NCBI RefSeq assembly: GCF_018215265.2
Contig: NZ_CP136562.1
Coordinates: 3,472,001-3,536,000, forward strand
Reading direction: 5' to 3'
Source of the DNA: Paenarthrobacter sp. GOM3
GTDB lineage: Bacteria > Actinomycetota > Actinomycetes > Actinomycetales > Micrococcaceae
DNA: 64,000 bases
The notes beneath the pieces were generated by a model. The model searched no databases. It was not told the origin of the DNA and saw nothing but the letters and a program-made list of their open reading frames with translations. Of this stretch, positions 48,896 through 58,120 are shown one piece after another (the first letter of the stretch is position 1; each line of letters opens with the position of its first letter). The position numbers and the translations under genes are program-made.

Positions 48896-50952
48896 CTGAA
48901 CAATTGGCCACCACAACAGCGGAGGGCCCAACACGACTTCCCCGCGTCGCACTGGTGGGTGTGCACGGCTTCGGCGAACGGCACCTGGAGAACCTGGATC
49001 GGCTGAGTGCTGCAGGTGCCTTGGAGCTGGTGGCAGTCGCCGATCCGAACCCACCGGCCAAGGACACACTCGAACCGGGCGTGGATGTCTACGCCTCGCT
49101 CCACGAACTCCTGGCCGCCGGAGTGGCCCCCGACGCCGTCATTATCTCCACGCCCATCCAGACCCACGCGCCGTTGGCCATTGCTGCACTCAACGCCGGA
49201 GCCAACGTGTACCTCGAAAAGCCGCCGGTAGCCTCCATGGTGCAGTACCGGGAAGTCATGGCCGCGGCGGCGAGCGCCGGCAGACTGGTGCAGGTAGGGT
49301 TCCAGAGCCTGGGTTCCGAGGCGCTACCCGCGATCGAAGCACTGGTGGGAGCCGGTGCCATCGGAGAGGTGCGAGGCATCAGCGCCACAGGCTTGTGGCT
49401 CCGGACCAAGGCGTACTTCAAACGGTCCCGGTGGGCCGGCAAGCGCAGCCTGAACGGTACGGACGTGGTGGACGGAGTGGCCACCAACGCCTTGGCGCAC
49501 GCCGTGGCCACGGGGTTGCGGCTGGCCGGGGCAAGGACCGTGGCGGATGTCGAATCCGTGGACACCGATCTTTATCGTGCCAACGACACCGAGAGTGACG
49601 ACACCTCCGTGGTGCGGGTACGCACCACCAACGGCACGGTGCTGACGTGCGCATTGACGCTGTGCGCGCCGGAACAGTCCGCACCCTCGGTAACCGTGTA
49701 CGGCACCCAAGGCCAGCTCACCCTCTTCTACACAGAGGACCGGCTGGAGATCAGCACGCCTGAGGGTGCTCGGACTGAGACGTTCGGGCGGAAGGATCTC
49801 CTGGAGAACCTGCTGGCCGCACGCAACCACAAGGACCTGCTCAGCCCGCTCGGTGGGGTTGGTGCCTACGTGTCAGTGCTCGAAGCCATCCGCACAGCGG
49901 ACTCACCCCGAGCGATCCACCCCGACTTCATCACGTGGGTCGGCGACGGCGACGACGCCCACCCCGTGGTGCACGGCATCGGGTCCCTGATCCGGCGCGC
50001 TGCCCTGCGGCAAGCCACCTTCGCCGAGCTCGGAGCGCCGTGGACTGCAGTGGGTCCGGCAGCAGGTGGACCGGCGATGGAGATCGACGGCACTCCGGTC
50101 GCCGCCGTCCAGGACGGGACCCACATCCGGCCGACCTCGTCCCCCCGCCCCTACCTCCATCCCGTTCGGACCCTTGCCGGTACTGTCGTCACCGACCACA
50201 TCCCGGAAGACCACGTGTGGCACCTTGGCGCAGGCGTTGCCCTCCAGGACGTGGATGGCATCAACTTCTGGGGCGGCCGGACCTACACCCGCGACGCCGG
50301 CGCGTACGTCTGGCGCAAGGACCATGGCCGCATCGTCATCGAATTCGCGGAGCACAGTAACGGGCAGCGGCGCGAACAGCTGGGCTGGATCGGACCCGAC
50401 GGCACCCGGGTGCTCCGCGAACAGCGCGAGTGGCGCTGGGCCGCCGTCGGGAATTCAACGTGGAAGCTGGCGCTCGACTTCACGCTTGAGTCCGCCACCG
50501 GCCATCCGGTCCTCCTGGGCAGCCCCGGTTCCAACGGGCGGCCGCAGGGCGGTTACGGCGGCTTCTTTTGGCGCTTGCCCAAAGTCAGCGACGCGACCAT
50601 CTGGACCCCCGACGCACGCGGCGAGGACGCCGTGCATGGCAGCGTCGCGCCGTGGCTGGCGTGGTCGGGAACGTTCGACGCCGGAACCTCCAGCGCAGCG
50701 CACGTCACCGGCGACCCCGGGTTGGGCCACCCGGCAACACTCGTCTTCCTTGCCTCACCACAGGCGCCAGACCCATGGTTCGTGCGGCATTCGGGCTATC
50801 CCGGCGTCGGATTGTCGCTGGCCTGGGATGCCCCGGTGTCCACCAAACCCGGGAACCCTGTCCACAGGACCGTCACCGTGCTCATCACGGACGGCTTCCT
50901 GGCAACACAAGACATTGAACAGCTCATCACCACCTTGGGGGAATCGGCATGA
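48892..50952 (+). CDS. Gfo/Idh/MocA oxidoreductase fused to a PmoA (DUF6807) domain, paralogue 2
   Basis: 686 residues, same plan as the protein at 34590: RVALVGVHGFGERHLENLDR, YLEKPPVASM, then from about residue 418 the PmoA domain (RPYLHPVRTL, DHVWHLGAGVALQDVDGINF, GYGGFFWRLP). Long identical stretches show a duplication. It overlaps both neighbours by ATGA, so it is co-translated with the hydrolase-like and M24-like proteins. Reaction unknown; co-regulation with uronate genes suggests a sugar oxidation. Confidence 0.85.
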   Translation: MTEQLATTTAEGPTRLPRVALVGVHGFGERHLENLDRLSAAGALELVAVADPNPPAKDTLEPGVDVYASLHELLAAGVAPDAVIISTPIQTHAPLAIAALNAGANVYLEKPPVASMVQYREVMAAAASAGRLVQVGFQSLGSEALPAIEALVGAGAIGEVRGISATGLWLRTKAYFKRSRWAGKRSLNGTDVVDGVATNALAHAVATGLRLAGARTVADVESVDTDLYRANDTESDDTSVVRVRTTNGTVLTCALTLCAPEQSAPSVTVYGTQGQLTLFYTEDRLEISTPEGARTETFGRKDLLENLLAARNHKDLLSPLGGVGAYVSVLEAIRTADSPRAIHPDFITWVGDGDDAHPVVHGIGSLIRRAALRQATFAELGAPWTAVGPAAGGPAMEIDGTPVAAVQDGTHIRPTSSPRPYLHPVRTLAGTVVTDHIPEDHVWHLGAGVALQDVDGINFWGGRTYTRDAGAYVWRKDHGRIVIEFAEHSNGQRREQLGWIGPDGTRVLREQREWRWAAVGNSTWKLALDFTLESATGHPVLLGSPGSNGRPQGGYGGFFWRLPKVSDATIWTPDARGEDAVHGSVAPWLAWSGTFDAGTSSAAHVTGDPGLGHPATLVFLASPQAPDPWFVRHSGYPGVGLSLAWDAPVSTKPGNPVHRTVTVLITDGFLATQDIEQLITTLGESA

Positions 50953-52058
50953 CCACGCCACTACAGTCCACAACGCCCACCACAGCACTTACCGCCCCCG
51001 GCAACGTTGCCGACCGCGCAGTGAAACGCCGCCGCGTACTGGACATCTTGGACGCCGCCGGCCGCGACTCGCTCCTGCTCACCACCAACACCGCGCTCAC
51101 CTGGTACCTGGACGGCAGCCGGGTGCACATCAGCCTCGCCGGCGATCCCATTGCTGCCCTCCTGGTGGACCGCTCCGGCGACCACTTGGTGACATTCACC
51201 AACGAAGCCGGGCGGATCGCCGCTGAGGAATTGCCGGAAGGGGTCAGTCTGTCCACCGTGCCGTGGCACGGCCAACTGCACGCCGCGGCCGCGGGACTGG
51301 CCATCGACGGGAACCCGTTGGTGGAAGCGGCCGTGACCACCGAACTGCGGGCCGCCCGCCAGCAGCTCCTGCCAGCGGAGTCCGCCCGCTACGCTGCACT
51401 ATCGGCGGATGCTGCGGCTGCCATGACCGAGGTCCTCACCGCAGCGACCCCCGAAACCACCGAATTCCAGCTGGTCTCGGCGCTTGCCGCCAGGATCGTC
51501 GCGGCCGGGGCCGAGCCCTTGGTCCTGCTCTGCAACGGTGCCGACCGGAGCGACTTCCGCCACCCACTGGCAACACACTCTCCCATCGGTCGCCGCGCCA
51601 TGGTGGTGGTGTGCGCACGCCGAAACGGCTTAGTCTCCAACGTCACCCGTTGGGTAGCGTTCGACGCCGGCTCAGCGCAGGAGCTCGACGCCGAGGCCCG
51701 CATCGCAGCCGTCGAGGCCGACATCTTCCGGGCCACAGTCCCCGGGGCACAGCTGAACGAGGTCTTCGCCGAGATCAAGACTGCCTACGCGAGGCACGGA
51801 TTCGGCGACGATCAATGGACCCTTCACCACCAGGGCGGACCCGCTGGGTATGCAGGCCGCGACCCCCGCGTCACCGCTGATGTCACGGATGCTGTGGTGC
51901 TCAACCAGCCCTTCACGTGGAACCCTTCAGGGCCCAGGGTGAAGATCGAGGACACGGTGCTGCTCACGGATTCCGGCCTACGCGTGCTGACCGTAGACGA
52001 CCGTTGGCCGACCACCCTGGTGGACGGCCGCCGTCGTCCTTTGACCCTGCGCCCGTAA
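50949..52058 (+). CDS. M24 peptidase-like protein with degenerate metal site
   Basis: 369 residues. The creatinase/pita-bread fold of M24 is recognisable from LHHQGGPAGYAGRDPR, FTWNPSGPRVKIEDTVLLT and GLVSNVTRWV. Of the five M24 metal ligands only the His and the last Glu are in place; both Asp positions (V/C and Asn in SNVTR) and the first Glu (Asn in TWNP) are substituted. It should not be a metallopeptidase and may have a different reaction or a binding role. It closes the operon before the terminator at 52088. Confidence 0.72.
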   Translation: MTTPLQSTTPTTALTAPGNVADRAVKRRRVLDILDAAGRDSLLLTTNTALTWYLDGSRVHISLAGDPIAALLVDRSGDHLVTFTNEAGRIAAEELPEGVSLSTVPWHGQLHAAAAGLAIDGNPLVEAAVTTELRAARQQLLPAESARYAALSADAAAAMTEVLTAATPETTEFQLVSALAARIVAAGAEPLVLLCNGADRSDFRHPLATHSPIGRRAMVVVCARRNGLVSNVTRWVAFDAGSAQELDAEARIAAVEADIFRATVPGAQLNEVFAEIKTAYARHGFGDDQWTLHHQGGPAGYAGRDPRVTADVTDAVVLNQPFTWNPSGPRVKIEDTVLLTDSGLRVLTVDDRWPTTLVDGRRRPLTLRP

Positions 52059-52087
52059 CCGCCGGCACTCCATCCGTACCAACACGA

Positions 52088-52122
52088 AAGGGGCGGGTCA
52101 CCATCACGGTGACCCGCCCCTT
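52088..52122. terminator. bidirectional terminator
   Basis: AAGGGGCGGGTCACC (52088-52102) pairs perfectly with 52108-52122; TT and AA runs flank it. It lies between convergent genes. Confidence 0.85.
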
Positions 52123-52132
52123 CTGCGTGTAC

Positions 52133-53587
52133 CTAGCCAACCAGGGTGAGCACACCGTCCACGCGACGCGGGATACCAAGCGGGTTGGCGTCGTGCAGGG
52201 CTGGGTGCAGCACGCTCTCCGGAGCATCTTGGTAGGCCACCGGGCGCTGGAAACGACGCACCGCCGTGGCACCCACAGACGTGAACAGCGAGGTGGTTGC
52301 CGGGTACGGGCCACCGTGCTGCTGGGCCCAGTTCACGGCGACACCGGTGGGCCAGCCATCGAACAGGACCCGGCCGGCCAGGGTGCTGAGCTGCTCCACC
52401 AAGCCGGAGACATCCTCGCCGGGCTGGGCGTGCACCGTGCCGGTGAGGCTCCCCGGGACCTTCGCGAGGGCTGCCGACAGCTCCTCCTGGTTGGCGTACT
52501 CGATGAGCAGGGTGGTGGGGCCGAAGCACTCTTCCAGCAGTTCATCCGGGCGTTCCAGTACGTTGGCGGCACTGGTGGAGAACACCACGGGCGCGGCGCC
52601 GTCGGCCAGGCTGTCCTGCTGCACAGTGCCACTGACGACGGCGACACCCGGCTGGTCCGCGACGCTGCGCAGCCCGTCCGGGTAAGCCTCCGCGATACGC
52701 TCGGTAAGCATGGCAGCCGTGGGCTTGTCCTTGCTCGCCTCGGCCAGTTGTGACGCGAAATCGGTGCCTGCAGGGATGAAGACCAGTCCGGGCTTGGTGC
52801 AGAACTGGCCCGCGCCCATGGTGAAGGAACCGGCCAGGCCCGCTGCGAGCTGCTGGCCACGCTCGGCCAGGGCATCCGCGGTGATGATCACCGGGTTCAG
52901 GCTGCCCAGCTCGCCGTAGAACGGGATGGGTTCCGGGCGGGACGTGGCGAGGTCGAACAGTGCGCGGCCACCGGGAATGGAGCCGGTGAATCCCACGGCT
53001 TTAATGGCCGGGTCCTGGACGAGGGCTGTTCCTGCCTCGCGGCCACTGACCAGGGCAAAGATGCCTTCCGGGGCGCCGGCCGTGGCCAGGGCCTCCGTGA
53101 CGATTTCCGCGGTCCGCTCGCTCAGGCGGATATGTCCTGAGTGGGCCTTGACGATCACCGGGCAGCCGACGGCCAATGCGGACGCCGTGTCGCCTCCCGC
53201 CACGGAGAAGGCGAACGGGAAGTTCGACGCCGAGAACACCGCCACCGGACCAATCGGACGCAGGATGCGGCGAAGGTCGGGCTTGGGCGGAGTCGCTGAA
53301 GGGTCGGCGTGGTCGATGACGGCTTCCAGGTACGAGCCTTCGGTGATCACTTTCGCGAACAACCTCAGCTGCCCGCTGGTCCGCGCTACCTCGCCGGTGA
53401 GCCGGACGGCGCCCAGGCTCGTCTCGGAATCGGCGATGGCCACCAGCTCGGTGCCGTTGGCATCCAAAGCGTCGGCGACGGCGGTCAGCCAGGCCGCGCG
53501 TTCGGCGTCGGAAGCAGCTGCGGTCACCTTCGCTGCCGCGGTGGCTGCGGAGGTGATGGCGGTCAGGTCAAGAGTTGCTGTACTCAA
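52133..53587 (-). CDS. aldehyde dehydrogenase, 2-oxoglutarate semialdehyde type
   Basis: 484 residues from a TTG at 53587 with AAAGGA upstream; the frame overlaps the preceding gene by 20 bases. Catalytic Cys in GAGQFCTKPGLVF (about residue 262) and general-base Glu in PFYGELGSLNPV (about 225). This is the NAD(P) aldehyde dehydrogenase group of 2,5-dioxovalerate (alpha-ketoglutaric semialdehyde) dehydrogenases. With KdgD in the operon, it should oxidise 2,5-dioxopentanoate to 2-oxoglutarate, the last step of uronate or aldarate breakdown. Confidence 0.88.
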   Translation of the reverse strand: MSTATLDLTAITSAATAAAKVTAAASDAERAAWLTAVADALDANGTELVAIADSETSLGAVRLTGEVARTSGQLRLFAKVITEGSYLEAVIDHADPSATPPKPDLRRILRPIGPVAVFSASNFPFAFSVAGGDTASALAVGCPVIVKAHSGHIRLSERTAEIVTEALATAGAPEGIFALVSGREAGTALVQDPAIKAVGFTGSIPGGRALFDLATSRPEPIPFYGELGSLNPVIITADALAERGQQLAAGLAGSFTMGAGQFCTKPGLVFIPAGTDFASQLAEASKDKPTAAMLTERIAEAYPDGLRSVADQPGVAVVSGTVQQDSLADGAAPVVFSTSAANVLERPDELLEECFGPTTLLIEYANQEELSAALAKVPGSLTGTVHAQPGEDVSGLVEQLSTLAGRVLFDGWPTGVAVNWAQQHGGPYPATTSLFTSVGATAVRRFQRPVAYQDAPESVLHPALHDANPLGIPRRVDGVLTLVG

Positions 53588-54710
53588 TGCGGTTTCCTTT
53601 GCTCTGAGGTTCTGGGCTGTCAGCAACCGGCGGTGGTGTCTTGCCGGTGAATTCGAAGCCAAGGCCCGTACGGCTTGTACTGCTGAGCCTGCTGTTGTTG
53701 TGGATGCGTACCGGGGAGGGGCCGGCCAGGATGCCGAGTTGCTCGAACGAGGCATCTTCCACGTCCTCCACGCTCACGGGGTCAGCCAGGGTGAGGGCCA
53801 ACTGTCCGGAGAGCTCCGGAAGCAGGTGAGGCGCCACCCTGATGCTGTTGGCCCGGGCCAGCTCAACGATCCTGCGGAACGGCGTAATGCCACCCACCCG
53901 GACAATGTTGGGCTGGATGATGTCTACCGCTTCGGCTTCGATGAAGTCGCGGAAGCGGTAGATGGTGTGGACGTTCTCGCCCAGGGCAATGGGCACAGGT
54001 GACTGCTTGCGCAGGCGGCGGTAGGCCCAGAGGTCGTCGGCGCAGATGGGTTCTTCCAGCCATTCCAGTCCGTACTCCCCCAAAACATCCAAGGCACGGA
54101 AGGTATGGGCCAGGTCCCAACGCTGGTTGGCGTCAATCATGAGCAACCGGTCCGGGCCGATGACCTGCCGGACAGCGGCGACGCGCTCGGCGTCTTCCCT
54201 GAGTTCGGGCTTGCCCACCTTGATCTTCACCGCGTTGTGTCCGGCAGCAACCCAGCGCCGGGCCTGCTCGACGAGCTGCTCAAGGGTGTAATGCAGGTTC
54301 ACCCCGGAGCCGTACACCTCCACGGACTCCTGGCGTTGGCCCAGGAGCCCGGTGACAGAAGTACCCGCCGAGCGCGCGGCAAGGTCCCACAGGGCCAGGT
54401 CCACGCCAGCCATGGCGATGGTGGTCAGGCCTCCTCCGCCGGCTTCGTGCAGCCGCTTCCAGAGCTGGTCCCAGACAATGTCCGCGTTCGCTTCCAAACC
54501 GACAATGAACGGTGCGATGTCGTGGTCCAGGAGGGCTTTGACCGCCCGGGGACCGATGGTAGGTGTCCACGAGAAGCCATGGCCCGTGCCGCCGTCGTCG
54601 GTGGTCAGTTCGGTGACGATCACGTGGTTCTCTGGCGCCTCCGCACCCCAGCTGCGCAGCAGCCGGACCCTGATCAGCCGGGTGGTGAGGCCCGTGATGC
54701 GGGCAGGCAT
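53568..54710 (-). CDS. enolase-superfamily dehydratase or cycloisomerase
   Basis: 380 residues of the mandelate racemase/muconate lactonising enzyme group. Lys base in AVKIKVGKPEL, metal ligands in MIDANQRWD, LEEP and IALGENVHT, and a His in APHLLPELSG. Such enzymes dehydrate sugar acids or open galactarolactone. With a dehydrogenase upstream and KdgD next to it, galactarate/glucarate dehydratase or galactarolactone cycloisomerase (Gci-like) fits best. Start overlaps the kdgD stop as TGATG. Confidence 0.85.
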   Translation of the reverse strand: MPARITGLTTRLIRVRLLRSWGAEAPENHVIVTELTTDDGGTGHGFSWTPTIGPRAVKALLDHDIAPFIVGLEANADIVWDQLWKRLHEAGGGGLTTIAMAGVDLALWDLAARSAGTSVTGLLGQRQESVEVYGSGVNLHYTLEQLVEQARRWVAAGHNAVKIKVGKPELREDAERVAAVRQVIGPDRLLMIDANQRWDLAHTFRALDVLGEYGLEWLEEPICADDLWAYRRLRKQSPVPIALGENVHTIYRFRDFIEAEAVDIIQPNIVRVGGITPFRRIVELARANSIRVAPHLLPELSGQLALTLADPVSVEDVEDASFEQLGILAGPSPVRIHNNSRLSSTSRTGLGFEFTGKTPPPVADSPEPQSKGNRIEYSNS

Positions 54711-55615
54711 CAGCTGCCAGCCAACTCGTGGCCCTTGGCCAGAATGGACTTGAGCTCCAGGAGCTGCTCCTCCGAGGGGTCAACCAGCGGCGGACGGACG
54801 GGGCCGACCGGCAATCCGGCGAGGCGCAGTCCGGCCTTGATGAGGGAGACGCCGAAGCCCGGAGTCTGGTCGCGGAGCTGGACGAGCGGCGCATAGAAGC
54901 CCTGGAGCAACGCGTGGCGGCGTTCTTCGTCACCGGAAACGTAGGCGTCGTAGTAAGCCTTGGCGATTTCGGGGGCCATGGCAAACGCCGCCGAGGAGTA
55001 CAGGGGAATGCCGAGGCCCCGGTAAGCGCCCTGGGTCAGTTCGGCCGTCAGCAGGCCGTTGAAGAGTGCGAAGTCCTTGCGTCCGCTCGCGTTGATGGCC
55101 GAGACGATTTCCTGGGCGAGTCCGACGTCGCCGATTCCGTCCTTGAAGCCCACCACCTTCGGGTTGGCGGTGAGGCGGGTGATGGCCTCGGCAGTGAATT
55201 TAGCGGTGCCGCGGTGGTACACGATCACAGGAAGGCTACTCGCGGCGGCGATGGCTTCGACGTACGCCACCACGCCATCGGTGGGGCCCGATACCAGGTA
55301 CGGCGGGAGCACCAGGAGCGCGTCCGCGCCGGCTTCCTCGGCCACCTTCGCGGCGGCGATGGCGTGGCCCAGCGGACCACCTGCACCGGAAACTACCGGC
55401 ACGGCTCCCGCAACGGCCTCGACGGCGGCAGTGACCACCGTGCGGATCTCATCAAGGGAGAGCGCATGGAATTCGCCGGTGCCGCAGGCCGGGAAAACGC
55501 CGCCCGGGCCGAAGGGAAGACGGGAGGTAATGTGCTCCTTCAGCAATGCCACATCTACGGTGCCGTCTTCAGCGAAGGGAGTGACGGGGAAGAACAGTAC
55601 GCCGTCGAAGTTCAT
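54710..55615 (-). CDS. kdgD: 5-dehydro-4-deoxyglucarate dehydratase
   Basis: Class I aldolase-like (DHDPS) family enzyme, 301 residues. It dehydrates and decarboxylates 5-dehydro-4-deoxy-D-glucarate to 2,5-dioxopentanoate. Schiff-base Lys in VVGFKDGIGD (about residue 156), catalytic Tyr in VIVYHRG (about 132), GTGEFHALS in place of the DHDPS GTTGE motif. ATGA overlap with the dehydrogenase gene and TGATG overlap with the next gene support a fixed pathway order. Confidence 0.92.
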   Translation of the reverse strand: MNFDGVLFFPVTPFAEDGTVDVALLKEHITSRLPFGPGGVFPACGTGEFHALSLDEIRTVVTAAVEAVAGAVPVVSGAGGPLGHAIAAAKVAEEAGADALLVLPPYLVSGPTDGVVAYVEAIAAASSLPVIVYHRGTAKFTAEAITRLTANPKVVGFKDGIGDVGLAQEIVSAINASGRKDFALFNGLLTAELTQGAYRGLGIPLYSSAAFAMAPEIAKAYYDAYVSGDEERRHALLQGFYAPLVQLRDQTPGFGVSLIKAGLRLAGLPVGPVRPPLVDPSEEQLLELKSILAKGHELAGS

Positions 55616-56610
55616 GGTGTCTCCTTGGTTGCTCCCGCCGGGACCAGGCCGGCATGGATCTCGTCATTGAGTGCTGCTTGTTCGGATGCTGCGGTGTCAG
55701 GGCCCTCGTAGGGCGGAGTGAGCTCGGTGCGCCACGTGCGCTTGGGCTCCCAGCCGAGGAGGTCGCGGGCCTTGTCGATGGAGAACGCCGGGCTGGTCCC
55801 GGTGAGGTGTCCGGTCAACGGGCCGCTGCCGGGGAGGAACCGTGGGAAGAGCTCTGCGAGGGGCGCGGTGGCCAGGGCATCCTTCGCGCCAACAAAGAAC
55901 ACCTCGCCGTTGGGGATCGAGTCCATCTTGTCCAGGAGCACGTCCAGGAAGTCGGCCACATCCCGGGCATCGACGTAGTTGAACTGCGCGGGCGCCGAGA
56001 GTGCAGGGTCGTCCAGGCGTTCGCGGACCGTGTGCCCCTGCTGGGTCAGGGCACCTTCCCATTCTTCGGGGGATATCACGTAGCACGGGCGGAAGGCCGC
56101 ATACCTGATCTTGTTGCCCTGGGCGGCCGCGAACATCTGCACAGTCTGTTCGGCGATCAGCTTGGACAGCGCATAGGCGTTCCACGGCTTGGGTGGCGTC
56201 TGCTCATCCAGCGGGAACGACGGCGGCAACCACCCGGCCGGTGAGCCGTAACCCAGGGCGGTGGGGCTGCTTGCCGTCACGATCCTGGGAACACCGGCGT
56301 CGGTGGCCGCGCTGACCACCGCGTAGGCGAGCCGGGTGTTCGTGCTGAAGATGACGTCCTCGGGCGCGCTGAAAGGTACGGCTATAGCAGCGAGGTGGAT
56401 GACGGCGTCGGGCGCTGTTTCGCGGATGAGGCGCTCCGCCTCCCCCGGCGCCAGCAGGTCTGCGGTGTATTGCTCGGTGCCTGCCGGCAGCTGCTCCGCC
56501 GGGACGGCATCCCGGTCAACTGAGATCACCTTGTGGCCGGCCCCGGCGAGGCCGGCCACAACGCTGCGGCCAAGCCGGCCGGAACCGCCGGTGACGAAAA
56601 TCCTGCTCAT
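55612..56610 (-). CDS. NAD-dependent epimerase/dehydratase family dehydrogenase (possible uronate dehydrogenase)
   Basis: 332 residues, extended short-chain dehydrogenase fold. FVTGGSGRLGRSV binds NAD; the catalytic pair is in NAYALSKLIAE (Tyr and Lys, about 146 and 150), with Ser in TASSPTALGYG. Operon position suggests oxidation of D-galacturonate or glucuronate to the aldarolactone, the step before the enolase-superfamily enzyme. It is longer than classical uronate dehydrogenases (about 265 residues), so another sugar or an epimerase role is possible. Confidence 0.75.
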   Translation of the reverse strand: MSRIFVTGGSGRLGRSVVAGLAGAGHKVISVDRDAVPAEQLPAGTEQYTADLLAPGEAERLIRETAPDAVIHLAAIAVPFSAPEDVIFSTNTRLAYAVVSAATDAGVPRIVTASSPTALGYGSPAGWLPPSFPLDEQTPPKPWNAYALSKLIAEQTVQMFAAAQGNKIRYAAFRPCYVISPEEWEGALTQQGHTVRERLDDPALSAPAQFNYVDARDVADFLDVLLDKMDSIPNGEVFFVGAKDALATAPLAELFPRFLPGSGPLTGHLTGTSPAFSIDKARDLLGWEPKRTWRTELTPPYEGPDTAASEQAALNDEIHAGLVPAGATKETP

Positions 56611-56639
56611 TCTCTGTTCCTTGTACTTTCGGTAGCCGG

Positions 56640-58052
56640 TCAGCCCTGGCCGCGGCTGAGGTCGGCGCCGAGGCCAAGTTCGCTGATACGAACGGGTAGC
56701 TCGTTTTCCAGGGACTGGTTGCCGGCGATGCCCACCGACACTGAACGGAGTCCGTCGATGTAGCCGGACGGGCGGCCCAACGGGTCGACGCCGGGGCCGT
56801 TGAAGAGGTCCGAGAGCAGGAGGTTGTCGCCGCCGCCGTGGCCCCCCTCGCCGTTGATGATCGGGACTTCGTAGCCCGCTTCCCAGTGGCGCTGGACCAC
56901 CAGGCGTTCGCCGTTGCGGCGCACCGCGTCCTCTTCTTCGATCGGTGTGGCGCTCGGGTCCACCACGGTCTTCTTATCGGTACTGGACTCGACGGCGGCG
57001 CGTTCAACCACTTCGAGTTCGGCGCGGCCCTCAGTGCCATTGACGGTGACACGGTAGCCCTCCCACGGGCTGTGGGCGTTCAGCGAGTAACTCAGCGTGG
57101 GTCCGCCCTGGTAGTCCACCACGAGGGCCAGGTTGTCCTCGATGGTGATGCCTTCGGTGAACACGTCCTGGTCGCGGAGGTAGCCGTCGAACTTCTCATT
57201 GTCGTAATACAAGGCCTTCAGGCGCTCGTCTTCGCGCATGTCCAGGCGGAACGGATCGTGTTCCAGGCCGTCAACGGTGCCGCGCTCCGGGCGGGCGCCC
57301 AGGCCACGCTCCGCAGCATTCTTGTCACCGTAAAAGCGCAGGCCGCCGGAGGCGAACACTCGCTCCGGGACGTCATTGATCCACCAGTTGACCAGGTCGA
57401 AGTGGTGCGAAGCCTTGTGGATGAGCAGGCCGCCGGAGTTCTTCTTTTCGCGGTGCCAGCGGCGGAAGTAGTCAGCGCCGTGCACGGTGTCCAGGACCCA
57501 GCTGAAGTCGATGGAAGTGACTTTGCCGATGACCCCGTTCTGGATGACTTCTTTCAGTGCACTGTTGCGCGGCGAGTAGCGGTAGTTGAACGTGACCACG
57601 ACGTTGCGGCCGGTCTTGGCCACGGCCTCGGTGATACGCCGGCAACCCTCGACGTCGATGGTCAGGGGCTTTTCAACCACGACGTCGGCGCCCGCCTCGA
57701 GTGCCTCCACAATGTAGTCCGCGTGGGTGTAGTCGGGCGTGGTCACGATGACGCGCTCGATGCCGTTGGCTTGGATGAAGCTGGTGAGCTGGCCGGGCTC
57801 GAAGGAAGCCACGGGCTCTGTGCCGCCGAGTTCCTTGATGAGGTCCTGGTAGAACTGCACGCGGCCCTGGTTGACGTCGGACAGGGCAATGAGTTCAGCG
57901 ACGTCCGCGTGCTGTCCGTAGATGGCCCGGATGTACATCTCGGAGCGGCCTCCGGTGCCGATGAGGGCAACCCGGGTTCGCTGGGGGCTTTCGGCCTGGA
58001 CGGTGGTTGCGCCAGGTGCGGTCTGGGTCTCGGCTGAGTCGACGTTGACCAT
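56640..58052 (-). CDS. Gfo/Idh/MocA family oxidoreductase
   Basis: 470 residues. Rossmann start RVALIGTGGRSEMYIRAIYG, EKP motif VVVEKPLTID, then a long C-terminal domain with the conserved HKASHHFDLVNWWINDVP segment. NAD(P)-dependent oxidation or reduction of a sugar or sugar derivative. First gene of the uronate operon, 30 bases before the dehydrogenase gene, with the LacI-type operator at 58121 about 70 bases upstream. No PmoA domain. Confidence 0.88.
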   Translation of the reverse strand: MVNVDSAETQTAPGATTVQAESPQRTRVALIGTGGRSEMYIRAIYGQHADVAELIALSDVNQGRVQFYQDLIKELGGTEPVASFEPGQLTSFIQANGIERVIVTTPDYTHADYIVEALEAGADVVVEKPLTIDVEGCRRITEAVAKTGRNVVVTFNYRYSPRNSALKEVIQNGVIGKVTSIDFSWVLDTVHGADYFRRWHREKKNSGGLLIHKASHHFDLVNWWINDVPERVFASGGLRFYGDKNAAERGLGARPERGTVDGLEHDPFRLDMREDERLKALYYDNEKFDGYLRDQDVFTEGITIEDNLALVVDYQGGPTLSYSLNAHSPWEGYRVTVNGTEGRAELEVVERAAVESSTDKKTVVDPSATPIEEEDAVRRNGERLVVQRHWEAGYEVPIINGEGGHGGGDNLLLSDLFNGPGVDPLGRPSGYIDGLRSVSVGIAGNQSLENELPVRISELGLGADLSRGQG

Positions 58053-58120
58053 GGGGATGCCCCTTTCAAAGAGCAGGAGTGAACCGCTTGACGGCCCGGC
58101 TTCGTATGGGAAGAATCATG

